A model generated the notes under the pieces. It worked only from the letters and a program-made list of their open reading frames with translations, did no database searches and was not told where the DNA came from. A program made the position numbers and the translations under genes. Shown piece after piece: positions 1 through 7,644 of a DNA stretch of 18,741 bases. How positions within the stretch are numbered: the stretch's first letter is position 1; the number at the start of each line of letters is the position of its first letter. This stretch comes from an uncultured Ruminococcus sp. (GTDB lineage: Bacteria > Bacillota > Clostridia > Oscillospirales > Ruminococcaceae). The stretch lies in assembly GCA_937894495.1 (NCBI GenBank), contig CALCRR010000053.1:1-18741 (forward strand), in the 5' to 3' direction.

Positions 1-790
<790 letters not shown>

Positions 791-995
791 GTTGTATCCT
801 ACCAGGCACCGGTTGTTTTTCAAACCTGCACCCAATTTAGAATCTCAGTTTTCGTTCACTGAACGTGTACTCTTTTTCGTCTTGTACTAGACTTTTCTCA
901 TACTTTAATTTAACTCAAAGTATTTCAAGGGTTTCGTTTCTTGGTTGTTCAATTTTCAAGATGCTGTTTGCATCACTATCGGTGATGTATCTTTT
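791..995 (-). promoter_or_regulatory. rRNA leader with boxA-like element
   Basis: This is the transcribed leader between the rrn promoters and 16S. At 943-962 the minus strand reads ATCTTGAAAATTGAACAACC, which resembles the boxA-type antitermination sequence (CTTTGAAAACTGAAC) common before Firmicutes 16S genes. A short perfect inverted repeat, CGTTCA-C-TGAACG, lies at 853-865 and could belong to a processing stem. No protein gene is supported here. The boxA assignment is by resemblance only. Confidence 0.55.
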
Positions 996-1024
996 ATTAT
1001 ATCACATCATTCGCTTTTTGTCAA
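996..1024 (-). promoter_or_regulatory. rrn promoter P2 (proximal), sigma-A consensus
   Basis: On the minus strand there is a perfect TTGACA (1019-1024), a 17-nt spacer, and a perfect TATAAT (996-1001). Transcription would start near 989 and give a leader of about 200 nt before 16S. It is the second of two tandem consensus promoters, the usual arrangement for rRNA operons. Confidence 0.9.
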
Positions 1025-1080
1025 GCCCTTTTTGTGATATTTTTTACTGCCCCGGGGTCTCCCTCGCTGACAGCTTTATT

Positions 1081-1109
1081 ATTATATACCTTTTTCGAGG
1101 GTTTGTCAA
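1081..1109 (-). promoter_or_regulatory. rrn promoter P1 (distal), sigma-A consensus
   Basis: On the minus strand there is TTGACA (1104-1109), a 17-nt spacer and TATAAT (1081-1086), about 85 bp upstream of P2. The bases just upstream (about 1110-1150) are rich in A and T and could act as an UP element. Both promoters match the full consensus, as expected for a strongly expressed rRNA operon. Confidence 0.88.
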
Positions 1110-1252
1110 GGGATTTGCGAAAGTTTTTAGGTTAATATTTTGTGAATTATTAGTTAAGCCTTACCTCACAGACTTTTTTGAGCATCTGCAGGTATATTTT
1201 TCGCCGCCTTACAAATAATAACTCCGTAAAACCAACAGCAAGGAGGCTCAAC

Positions 1253-1930
1253 ATGAAGGAACGATCTAAATATTTTTTCAAGCTCTCGCTCATCGTCAGC
1301 ACCTTTGTAATAGCGCTCACCCTCTCAGCCGTTTTTGTGCCGAAGCATAGGGAGACTATATCCTCCCTCGGCTCCAGCGGCAAGGAGGTCAGGGCTATTC
1401 AGGAACGGCTAAAGGAGCGTGGGCTTTTCAACGCAAATGTCACAGGGTATTATGGTGAGATAACCCGCAAGGCTGTGCTGGCTTTCCAGAAGCAGCAGGG
1501 CATTTCGCAGACAGGCACCGCAGGACCCATCACCCTCAAAGCTCTGGGTATCAGCATAGGGTCAGTCCCACCTGCTACCGAAGCCAACGTGAACCTGCTG
1601 GCAAGGATAATCTCTGCCGAAGCCAGGGGCGAGCCCTACGCAGGTCAGGTGGCGGTGGGCGCTGTTATACTCAACCGTATCGAGCACCCCTCTTTCCCCG
1701 ATACTCTTTCGGGAGTTATCTACCAGAACGGCGCATTTACTGCCATTGTTGACGGTCAGTTCAATGAGCCTGTGGCTGCGTCCGCCTACAATGCTGCCCG
1801 TGATGCCCTCAACGGCTGGGACCCCACAGGGGGCTGCATATACTATTATAACCCTGCCAAGACTTCTAATGCATTTATGCATTCAAGACCCGTTGTGACC
1901 GTTATTGGCGCCCACAGGTTCTGTATGTAA
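1253..1930 (+). CDS. sleB: Spore cortex-lytic enzyme SleB-like (peptidoglycan-binding + SleB/CwlJ hydrolase)
   Basis: The product is 225 aa. Residues 8-30 are a hydrophobic signal/anchor. Residues 39-98 form a PG_binding_1 domain (GSSGKEVRAIQERLKERG, then the GYYGEITRKAVLAFQKQQG stretch). Residues 115-225 are a SleB/CwlJ (Hydrolase_2) domain with ARIISAEARGEPYAGQVAVG, SGVIYQNGAF and the GWDPTGG..YYYNPAK motif. Glu123 in SAEARGEP matches the catalytic glutamate of the family. SleB-type enzymes are lytic transglycosylases that open muramic-lactam spore cortex during germination, so the host probably sporulates. I chose ATG 1253 because AGGAGG at 1241-1246 sits 6 nt before it; the frame stays open further upstream (to 1178) without a comparable site. 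No sigma-A promoter is obvious; sleB homologues are normally forespore-sigma dependent. A non-spore wall hydrolase role is the main alternative. Confidence 0.9.
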   Translation: MKERSKYFFKLSLIVSTFVIALTLSAVFVPKHRETISSLGSSGKEVRAIQERLKERGLFNANVTGYYGEITRKAVLAFQKQQGISQTGTAGPITLKALGISIGSVPPATEANVNLLARIISAEARGEPYAGQVAVGAVILNRIEHPSFPDTLSGVIYQNGAFTAIVDGQFNEPVAASAYNAARDALNGWDPTGGCIYYYNPAKTSNAFMHSRPVVTVIGAHRFCM

Positions 1931-1932
1931 AA

Positions 1933-1970
1933 CAAGCGGCTGATCTTTTTTCAGCCGCTTGCATTTTTTA
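1933..1970. terminator. Bidirectional Rho-independent terminator between sleB and the anti-sigma gene
   Basis: An 11-bp perfect stem, CAAGCGGCTGA (1933-1943) with TCAGCCGCTTG (1951-1961), is followed on the plus strand by CATTTTTTATTG. On the minus strand the 3' flank is TTTT, so it can also stop the convergent anti-sigma transcript ending at 1974. Confidence 0.9.
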
Positions 1971-1973
1971 TTG

Positions 1974-4100
1974 TCAGCCTAGTTTTCCCTTGCTTTCATA
2001 CACGATATAGTCTATGCCGTCCTCTTCGGTCTTTACCATTTTTGCCACCTTGCCCGGGTCTATGCCGTCATCATAAATCTCTTTTCTCTCCACTGCCTGA
2101 CCCATATCCTGCAGCTCGGTCACTACCTCGCCTGCGTCTCTGCCGATGTAGCTCATAAGGTCAAGACCGTCGCTCACCAGCAGCACCAGCTCGCCGTTAT
2201 CGTCATAGGTCATATCGTAAACTGTGTCGATATCATAGTCAAGGTTGTAAAAGCTCATTATGGTGTATTTCACGCCCTTGGCTTTAAGCAGATTTTTCAC
2301 ATACACCACATCATTGCCGATGTACTGCCGCCAGCTGCCCTTGCCAAGCACCACCATATATTCTCCTGCGCTCTCGGAGATCGGGTCTATCCTCAGCACC
2401 TTGTCTCTTTCGCCCTCGGTTGCGGATACCACTGTGGTGTAGGTCATGTAATTGAGGTCGAACACTCTGTCCGTGGTTGCAAACCAGTCCTCGGTATAAT
2501 CTACTGCCTGACCCTCCAGCTCGCTCATCACCCAGGGCATTGCTCTCCGGGCGTTTTCCTTTGCAAGGTCTGCGCCCTCCTCGCTCTTTGGCAGATAGCA
2601 GGGTGAATACTGCCTTGACGGCGCATCGAAAACATAGGCGTTGCTGCCCTCGGTCATCATGCAGTCCGCCGTGCCCGAAAGTACATTGCCGTCATTATCA
2701 AGGAACACCAGCACCTCGGTACACGATATGTTGTCATACAGCGGCAGCTCGGGCATTCTCAGGTAATATTCTCCGTCATACGCTGCGCCTGTGAGCTGCG
2801 CAAACTTAATGGTATCGCCCGTTTCGCAGTTGCCCTTAACGTGAGCCGTCACCTCAGCCGTATATACCGTATACAGACTGTTTACCGCGCCTGTATCTGC
2901 CTTTATTTTCTTAACATCTCTTACGATATTGCCGTCCTCTGTTTTTACAGATACCTCGCCCTCGGGCATATCGCCGCTGACGTTCACAGCCACGCTTTCA
3001 ACGCCCCATATCTTCACAACAGCCGCCAGCTCAGACTTGTCTGCCGCCTCTTCAAAGCTGCCCGTGACCGTGTCGGCAAGCTCGCCGTCAACATATTTTG
3101 CACTCTGATAATCAGCGGCTACAGTTTCCTCTATGCTGCCCTTGCTGACGTTGATGACATAGCCCTGCTCATCGTCCCGGGCGATACCGATAACATCGCC
3201 CACATACACCGTATCGGCAAAGCTCTGCCTTATGGTAAAATCAATGCCGTGCATATTGAACCAGTCCACCGCCTGAAAAGCATTCTGCCCTATGAAGCTG
3301 TCGGTTATCCAGTCGATAGCCTCACTGCCGTCATAGCCCTCGGCAAATATATTGTCACTGTCTGTATTATCAAACTTAAACAGTGATTTATCGTCTGTCA
3401 GCCCGAACCACCTGCTGCTTTCAAACACCTCACCGTATTCATAGCTCAGCAGCACCAGCGCATTGTCTCCCTCTGCCAGACTGCCGTAGCTCTCACCGTC
3501 GGCATACTCAGACACTTCATCAATGTCAAAGCGCTCCGTAAAGGTAATGCTGTCCCAGGTGCGGTCGGAGGACGGGTCTGTTTTGTATAAAAACGTGGGC
3601 TGGGCGTCGTAGGACACATAAGCTGTAACTCCCTCGGTGTTTCCCTCTGCTATCTCAGCAGCGTCAATTTCCTCCGTCCTGCCGTCAACGTTTTTTTCAA
3701 ACCTCAGTGCCGATCTGTGGGTCACTATGCATTCCAGCACCGCTTCCGACCTTTCCACCGAAGCCGCAAAGCCGCTCTGCTGTGAGTTCACGTCCTGGCT
3801 GTCTGTAGTAACGCTGCTGCCTGTTTTCTGTATGCCGCTGTCTGCCTTGTTATCAAATATTCCGCCAGCCGCGCCGACGCCTATTATCACCGCAGCGCAG
3901 GCTGCCGCAGCCGCAGCACCCGTTTTGTTTGATCTCAGCTTAGGCTTTTCGCCATAGCTTAAATTCTCCGTTCTTTTCATAGTTATCTCCGCCTTTTCCG
4001 CCTCGGGCAGGGCTGCATTGCCGTTTGCGCCTGCAATGCTTTGGAAAATACCGTCCTTTTTATTTTCATATTCTCTTTTCATTGCCTCCGATACTTTCAT
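1974..4100 (-). CDS. Putative transmembrane anti-sigma factor with PASTA-like extracytoplasmic modules
   Basis: The product is 708 aa. Residues 1-59 are hydrophilic and probably cytoplasmic. Residues 60-81 form one membrane segment (TGAAAAAACAAVIIGVGAAGG). The rest would lie outside the cell. Two beta-rich stretches (about 118-245 and 362-495) look like copies of one module; the second has GDTIKFAQLTG followed by TEVLVFLDNDG. Four stretches read like divergent PASTA domains, each closing on a strand with SKG/GKG/SDG: about 266-321 (FIGQNAFQAVDWFNMHGIDF...INVSKG), 522-588 (VLRIDP...MVVLGKG), 589-645 (YIGNDVVYVKNLLKAKGVKY...LLVSDG) and 646-705 (YIGRDAGEVVTELQDMG...YESKG). The start overlaps the end of the ECF sigma gene by 35 bp, which suggests translational coupling and an anti-sigma role. 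No known anti-sigma domain was recognised in the N-terminus, so that role is inferred from context and topology. M7 is a possible alternative start, but its GGAGG is too close. Confidence 0.75.
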   Translation of the reverse strand: MKVSEAMKREYENKKDGIFQSIAGANGNAALPEAEKAEITMKRTENLSYGEKPKLRSNKTGAAAAAACAAVIIGVGAAGGIFDNKADSGIQKTGSSVTTDSQDVNSQQSGFAASVERSEAVLECIVTHRSALRFEKNVDGRTEEIDAAEIAEGNTEGVTAYVSYDAQPTFLYKTDPSSDRTWDSITFTERFDIDEVSEYADGESYGSLAEGDNALVLLSYEYGEVFESSRWFGLTDDKSLFKFDNTDSDNIFAEGYDGSEAIDWITDSFIGQNAFQAVDWFNMHGIDFTIRQSFADTVYVGDVIGIARDDEQGYVINVSKGSIEETVAADYQSAKYVDGELADTVTGSFEEAADKSELAAVVKIWGVESVAVNVSGDMPEGEVSVKTEDGNIVRDVKKIKADTGAVNSLYTVYTAEVTAHVKGNCETGDTIKFAQLTGAAYDGEYYLRMPELPLYDNISCTEVLVFLDNDGNVLSGTADCMMTEGSNAYVFDAPSRQYSPCYLPKSEEGADLAKENARRAMPWVMSELEGQAVDYTEDWFATTDRVFDLNYMTYTTVVSATEGERDKVLRIDPISESAGEYMVVLGKGSWRQYIGNDVVYVKNLLKAKGVKYTIMSFYNLDYDIDTVYDMTYDDNGELVLLVSDGLDLMSYIGRDAGEVVTELQDMGQAVERKEIYDDGIDPGKVAKMVKTEEDGIDYIVYESKGKLG

Positions 4101-4620
4101 TTACCTCACCCGCCTTTCTGTAGTTCTCTCTGAGCTTTTTCAAAGCCCTGTACATTTTAGATTTCACCGTTGACTGGCTGAGCCCCAGCTTTGCGGCAGT
4201 TTTCTCTATAGTCATATCCAGACAGAAGTGCAGATAGAATATCTGATAAGTCACCCTGTCCATGCTCTCAACAAGACCCATTACCTCATCAAAGGTATAG
4301 GTATAGTCGTTCTCCAGCCGTTCAAGAGCCCTCTCATCGACTATCTCAGTTTCCTCAACAGGCAGTGTCTCAGCCCGTTCAGACCTGTAATACTCAGCCG
4401 CCGCCAGCTTTGCCGACCTTAAAATGTAGTGCTTGGGGTTCAGCACGCTGCCCTTTTTATCATCACAGAGCCGTCTGTAAAATTTAAGGTAAACGCTCTG
4501 TATCAGGTCCTCAACAGCCTGCTTATCTCCCACCTTGACTGCCAGATACCTGTAGATATAGTCGTAGGTCTTATAATAAATATCCTCAAACCGCTTTTTT
4601 ATCTCATTTTTATCAGGCAC
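4066..4620 (-). CDS. ECF-type RNA polymerase sigma factor (sigma-70 family)
   Basis: The product is 184 aa, the usual ECF size. Region 2 covers about residues 8-80, with YKTYDYIYRYLAVKVGDKQ and then AVEDLIQSVYLKFYRRL, the region 2 core that binds the beta' subunit and the -10 element. Region 4 covers about 112-168, with a helix-turn-helix ending MTIEKTAAKLGLSQSTVKSK and MYRALKKLREN, which reads the -35. Regions 1.1 and 3 are absent, as expected. It starts at GTG (4618-4620), with AAAGGTGG about 9 nt upstream in AGAAAGGTGGTGACTGGCA. Its 3' end overlaps the membrane protein gene at 4100 by 35 bp, so the two are almost certainly one operon. An ECF-type promoter sits about 90 bp upstream, which suggests autoregulation. 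Confidence 0.95.
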   Translation of the reverse strand: MPDKNEIKKRFEDIYYKTYDYIYRYLAVKVGDKQAVEDLIQSVYLKFYRRLCDDKKGSVLNPKHYILRSAKLAAAEYYRSERAETLPVEETEIVDERALERLENDYTYTFDEVMGLVESMDRVTYQIFYLHFCLDMTIEKTAAKLGLSQSTVKSKMYRALKKLRENYRKAGEVNESIGGNEKRI

Positions 4621-4706
4621 CTGCCAGTCACCACCTTTCTGATGTAAGATATCCTGCTATTTACGGCATTCGTCTTACCCTTTGTAAAAGCGCTTTCACT
4701 ATAATA

Positions 4707-4733
4707 GACGGAGAATTTCAAAAAATAGTTTCA
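4707..4733 (-). promoter_or_regulatory. Probable autoregulatory ECF-type promoter of the sigma/anti-sigma operon
   Basis: On the minus strand there is TGAAAC (4728-4733), then 17 nt including a T-rich run, then CGTC (4707-4710) followed by TATTAT. TGAAAC and CGTC/CGTA with 16-17 nt between are the known -35 and -10 elements of Bacillus ECF sigma factors such as SigW and SigX. Transcription would start near 4700 and give a leader of about 80 nt. A sigma-A use of the overlapping TATTAT cannot be excluded, but it has no good -35. Confidence 0.7.
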
Positions 4734-4740
4734 CTTATCT

Positions 4741-4773
4741 CAAAAAAAATACAGGCAGCATTTCAGCCGCCCG
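4741..4773 (-). terminator. Rho-independent terminator of the small membrane peptide gene
   Basis: On the minus strand, CGGGCGGC (4766-4773) pairs with GCTGCCTG (4752-4759) over 8 bp with two G-U pairs and a 6-nt loop. TATTTTTTTTG follows. It lies 7 bp after the stop codon of the 41-aa frame and directly before the ECF promoter, so it isolates the two transcription units. Confidence 0.85.
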
Positions 4774-4779
4774 TAAATG

Positions 4780-4905
4780 TCAGTTCACCGAATAATATTT
4801 GTTGTTCAGCTTCGTCTTGAATATCTCTGTAATAACGTTAGCCGTGAACACAGCCGCTACGATAGATACAAAGACCAGAAGAAATATTTTCAGACCCTTA
4901 CACAT
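4780..4905 (-). CDS. Small single-pass membrane protein (41 aa), unknown function
   Basis: The frame encodes 41 aa, beginning MCKGLKIFLLVFVSIVAAVF and ending NKYYSVN. It is below common gene-calling cut-offs. Support comes from the surroundings. A perfect AGGAGG lies 9 nt before the ATG (4903-4905). A TTGAAA-17-TATAAT promoter lies about 70 bp upstream. A strong terminator starts 7 bp after the stop. Residues 5-26 are one hydrophobic helix after a short positive N-terminus, and the tail (TEIFKTKLNNKYYSVN) is polar and basic, so an N-in or secreted-tail topology is possible. The 5' leader contains a short palindrome, TGTGC-A-GCACA (4930-4940). It lies just upstream of the ECF sigma gene on the same strand but in its own transcription unit. 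I do not recognise the family. A type I toxin-like peptide or a small regulator of the neighbouring membrane protein are possibilities only. Confidence 0.75.
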   Translation of the reverse strand: MCKGLKIFLLVFVSIVAAVFTANVITEIFKTKLNNKYYSVN

Positions 4906-4969
4906 AATGCTGCGCCTCCTGTGACCTTTTGTGCAGCACAGCTCACTCCCCTGCGCTGCTTATATGTAT

Positions 4970-4998
4970 ATTATACTACATTCTCTACAAAATTTCAA
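4970..4998 (-). promoter_or_regulatory. Sigma-A promoter of the 41-aa membrane protein gene
   Basis: On the minus strand there is TTGAAA (4993-4998), a 17-nt spacer and a perfect TATAAT (4970-4975). The predicted start is near 4963, about 58 nt before the ATG. Confidence 0.8.
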
Positions 4999-5032
4999 CC
5001 CCAAATCGCATTATAAATTTAATTATCGCTTG

Positions 5033-5061
5033 TTGCATTATGAAAAAAATTGTGGTATAAT
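5033..5061 (+). promoter_or_regulatory. Extended -10 promoter of the flippase gene
   Basis: TGGTATAAT at 5053-5061 is an extended -10 (TGn plus a perfect TATAAT). The matching -35 position holds only a weak TTGCAT (5033-5038, 17-nt spacer), as is usual for extended -10 promoters. The leader to the ATG at 5139 is about 70 nt. Confidence 0.65.
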
Positions 5062-5138
5062 TATCTTTGTAACAAAAATCGCATTAATATAGTTCAGAGA
5101 GGCAGAGAGCCTGCCCGTATAAAGTAAAGGAAATATCC

Positions 5139-7058
5139 ATGTCACAACAAAATAACCAGAGCAGCTATAAAAAGCTGCTTAACAATACTCTGGTATTTGC
5201 TGTCGGCTCCTTCAGCTCCAAGGTGCTGGTGCTGCTGCTTATACCTATATATACTTCATATCTTTCCAAAAGCGAGCTGGGCGTCACCGATGTACTCACC
5301 CAGATAGCCAACTGGATAATCCCCCTTGCCACCATGACCATAAGCGAGGCTATCATACGCTTCGGGCTTGACAAGGCTTACGATAAGAGAAAGGTGTTCA
5401 CCCTGGGCAACCTGGTTTGCGCCTTCGGCATGGCGGTGTTTGCCGTTATACTCCCCATAGTGAATTTCACGGGGCTTGCCGATAAATACATCGGCGGCTA
5501 TGCAATGCTGCTGTTCTGCTATGTTTTCATGTCGGGAGTAAAGACCCTTTACACCACCTTTGTAAGAGCTATGGAAAAGGTCAAGCTCTTTGCGGCGGCA
5601 GGTATCATCGCAACGGTGTTCACCCTGTTTTTCACCGCCATGTTCTACATGGTTTTGCCCGATGATTTTCTCGGCAGCGGCACAGGCATACAAAAATACC
5701 TGCTGTCCACCATTCTTGCAGACCTTATCACCACACTGTTCGTCACCTTTGCGGCAAAGCTCTGGCGGTATATTGATTTTAAGGAGCTGGACCGAGAGCT
5801 GCTTCAGACCATGCTGCAATACTCTGTGCCCCTTATCCCTGCACAGCTCCTGTGGCTGATAACCAACAGCTCCGACTCTTTCATGACCACCCACTATCTG
5901 GGCTCAGAGAGCAACGGCGTGCTGGCAGCAGCCTATAAGATACCTAATATAGTAGCCACCGTATATATGATGTTCGGTCAGGCATGGAATATGTCAGCCA
6001 TAACCGAAAACGACTCGGATAACCGTGACCGTTTTTACGAGAACGTCTTTGACTTCAACCAGAGCCTGCTCTATATCCTCGCAGGCGGCTGTATGCTGAT
6101 AATCCAGCCCCTTACAAATATAATGATAGGCGCTGATTTCAGAGAGTGCGTAAGATACTCTCCCCTGCTTATCTATTCCACCATATATTCCTGCTTCACC
6201 ACCTTTATGGGCTCTATATACCTGGCTTCCAAAAAGACCAAGCGGTCGCTTTTCACAAGCCTTGTTTCGGGTATAATAAACGTGGGGCTCAATGTTATAC
6301 TCATACCCACCATAGGGCTTTACGGACCGCCTATCTCCACAGTGGCAAGCTATGTTACGGTGTTCGCTATAAGAGCCTTTGACTCGCGCAAGCTGGTGCC
6401 CTTTAAGATAGACCTGAAAAAAATGGCTGTCAGCAATGTGCTGCTCATAGCAATGCTGGCTATTCTTCTTAAAGAGACCCACCTTATGCAGAAGCCGCTG
6501 CTGTACCTGCTGCTTTTTGTGCTGTTCTGTGCAGTGTTTATTATCAATATGCAGTCGATAAGCGAGCTGTTCTTCAAGTTTCTGCCTGAGAGCATTGCCC
6601 GGCGTATAGCCACCCTGGGAAAGATCAGACTCACCGCCGCAGCTGTGGTGCTTATGGTGTTCGTGGTGCTGAATGTGCTGCTCAAATGCATACCCCTTTA
6701 CCTGCTGCTGATAGCAGGCGTGCTTTTCGGGCTTTACAGGGACGACAAGCGGATATACATGGTCTGCCACCTGCTGTTCGCCCTGCTTCTGGGCATATTG
6801 ACAGGCTGGCGTATGTTCTTCGCAGGCATGGCAGGCATATCCATATTCCCGCTGGTAAAATACAAAAGCGGCGGCTGCATACTTTTCACTGTGATAGCTC
6901 TTGATGTTTTCCTGAGCGTGGGGATAAACCCGTGGCTGGGCATTTTCGCATTTTTGCTGGAGCTTATCGCCCTTATCGTGATATTCAGGAACATCATCAT
7001 AGAGATAGCTTCCGACTACGTAAAACACGGCAGGGTCGGCAGTAAAAAACGCAAATGA
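5139..7058 (+). CDS. Polysaccharide flippase (Wzx/RfbX-like, MOP superfamily) with C-terminal membrane extension
   Basis: The product is a 639-aa polytopic membrane protein. Residues 10-480 match the oligosaccharide flippase fold: an N-terminal KLLNNTLVFAVGSFSSKVL, then LLLIPIYTSYLSKSELGVTD, the mid-protein FDFNQSLLYILAGG, and the KRSLFTSLVSGIINVGLNVI stretch followed by LIPTIGLYGPPISTVASY. These proteins flip undecaprenol-linked sugar units across the cytoplasmic membrane for capsule, teichoic acid or other wall polymers. Family members usually have about 450-500 residues. Here about 155 extra residues (485-639) add several more hydrophobic helices and a basic tail ending KHGRVGSKKRK, which is unusual. 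AAAGGAA about 10 nt before ATG 5139 serves as ribosome binding site. There are no glycosyltransferases nearby, so the polymer cannot be guessed. It could share a transcript with the ssDNA-binding gene 92 bp downstream, as no terminator is visible between them. Confidence 0.9.
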   Translation: MSQQNNQSSYKKLLNNTLVFAVGSFSSKVLVLLLIPIYTSYLSKSELGVTDVLTQIANWIIPLATMTISEAIIRFGLDKAYDKRKVFTLGNLVCAFGMAVFAVILPIVNFTGLADKYIGGYAMLLFCYVFMSGVKTLYTTFVRAMEKVKLFAAAGIIATVFTLFFTAMFYMVLPDDFLGSGTGIQKYLLSTILADLITTLFVTFAAKLWRYIDFKELDRELLQTMLQYSVPLIPAQLLWLITNSSDSFMTTHYLGSESNGVLAAAYKIPNIVATVYMMFGQAWNMSAITENDSDNRDRFYENVFDFNQSLLYILAGGCMLIIQPLTNIMIGADFRECVRYSPLLIYSTIYSCFTTFMGSIYLASKKTKRSLFTSLVSGIINVGLNVILIPTIGLYGPPISTVASYVTVFAIRAFDSRKLVPFKIDLKKMAVSNVLLIAMLAILLKETHLMQKPLLYLLLFVLFCAVFIINMQSISELFFKFLPESIARRIATLGKIRLTAAAVVLMVFVVLNVLLKCIPLYLLLIAGVLFGLYRDDKRIYMVCHLLFALLLGILTGWRMFFAGMAGISIFPLVKYKSGGCILFTVIALDVFLSVGINPWLGIFAFLLELIALIVIFRNIIIEIASDYVKHGRVGSKKRK

Positions 7059-7107
7059 TACCTTAATATGGTATGAATTATAAAGAGGCAGGAGGCAGCC
7101 ATTATCA

Positions 7108-7135
7108 CCTCTTACCTCTTACATCTAACATCTGA
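7108..7135. repeat. 7-bp tandem repeat array (locus 1), adjoining a ribosome binding site
   Basis: Four contiguous 7-mers are present on the plus strand: CCTCTTA, CCTCTTA, CATCTAA, CATCTGA. In phase on the minus strand they read GTCAGAT, GTTAGAT, GTAAGAG, GTAAGAG (GYNAGNN). The array ends 1 bp before the AGGAGG (7137-7142) of the next gene. Related heptamers occur at 10313-10373, 10429-10471 and 12714-12755. Confidence 0.75.
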
Positions 7136-7150
7136 CAGGAGGAAACTGAA

Positions 7151-7402
7151 ATGGCAGAATTAAAATTTGAGATCGTCGAGCACATAGGCGTGCTTTCGGA
7201 AAACGCAAGGGGCTGGACCAAGGAGCTCAACAAGGTAAGCTGGGGCGAGCACCCTGCTAAGTATGATATAAGAGACTGGAGCCCCGACCACACCAGAATG
7301 GCAAAGGGCGTCACCCTCACCGATGAAGAGCTTGATGCGCTCAAAGCTATACTCAACGGTGAGGACGGCGAGGACGATATCGACGAGGAGAATTTCGTCT
7401 GA
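7151..7402 (+). CDS. YdbC/PC4-family single-stranded nucleic-acid-binding protein
   Basis: The product is 83 aa. The N-terminal LKFEIVEHIGVLSENARGWT, then KELNKVSWGEHPAKYDIRDW, then MAKGVTLTDEELDALKAIL is the pattern of the bacterial YdbC family, which has the fold of the eukaryotic PC4 coactivator and binds single-stranded DNA and RNA as a dimer. The tail GEDGEDDIDEENFV is acidic, perhaps reducing non-specific binding. AGGAGG (7137-7142) lies 8 nt before the ATG. The leader contains a 7-bp tandem repeat array ending next to the ribosome binding site. Its cellular role in Firmicutes is poorly known; a part in transcription or DNA repair is usually suggested. Confidence 0.88.
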   Translation: MAELKFEIVEHIGVLSENARGWTKELNKVSWGEHPAKYDIRDWSPDHTRMAKGVTLTDEELDALKAILNGEDGEDDIDEENFV

Positions 7403-7423
7403 GACTTGTACACCGATATCAAG

Positions 7424-7460
7424 GCACTTATGTCAGCTTTTATGACATAGGTGCTTTTTT
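7424..7460 (+). terminator. Rho-independent terminator after the YdbC-like gene
   Basis: GCACTTATGTCA (7424-7435) pairs over 12 bp with TGACATAGGTGC (7443-7454), with one T-G pair. Six T residues follow (7455-7460). It would end transcripts of the YdbC-like gene and any readthrough from the flippase gene. Confidence 0.92.
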
Positions 7461-7587
7461 CTGTCCTGACAGAACAGCTCACCAACAGTGCCCTCTTACT
7501 TCTGCGGTGCCAACTTTTTTAACAAAATGTAAATCTTCTATAAATGTTAAATCATCACCAAATGTTCATTTCAAGTTAATAATTATC

Positions 7588-7596
7588 TGTTATAAT
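7588..7596 (+). promoter_or_regulatory. Extended -10 promoter of the ROK gene
   Basis: TGTTATAAT is a perfect extended -10 (TGnTATAAT). No convincing -35 lies 16-18 nt upstream. The predicted start is near 7603, giving a leader of about 40 nt that includes TGGAGGA before ATG 7645. Confidence 0.6.
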
Positions 7597-7644
7597 TTTC
7601 AACGATAGATGTATTTCTACAGCAATTTTTGGAGGATATTATAA

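Noticed and set aside
865..1218. 117-aa plus-strand open frame
   Set aside because: It crosses the rrn leader and both rrn promoters, has no ribosome binding site and has AT-driven composition.
5994..7028. 344-aa minus-strand open frame opposite the flippase
   Set aside because: It has His/Gln/Tyr-rich composition typical of an antisense shadow, and no ribosome binding site. The plus-strand flippase is clearly the real gene.
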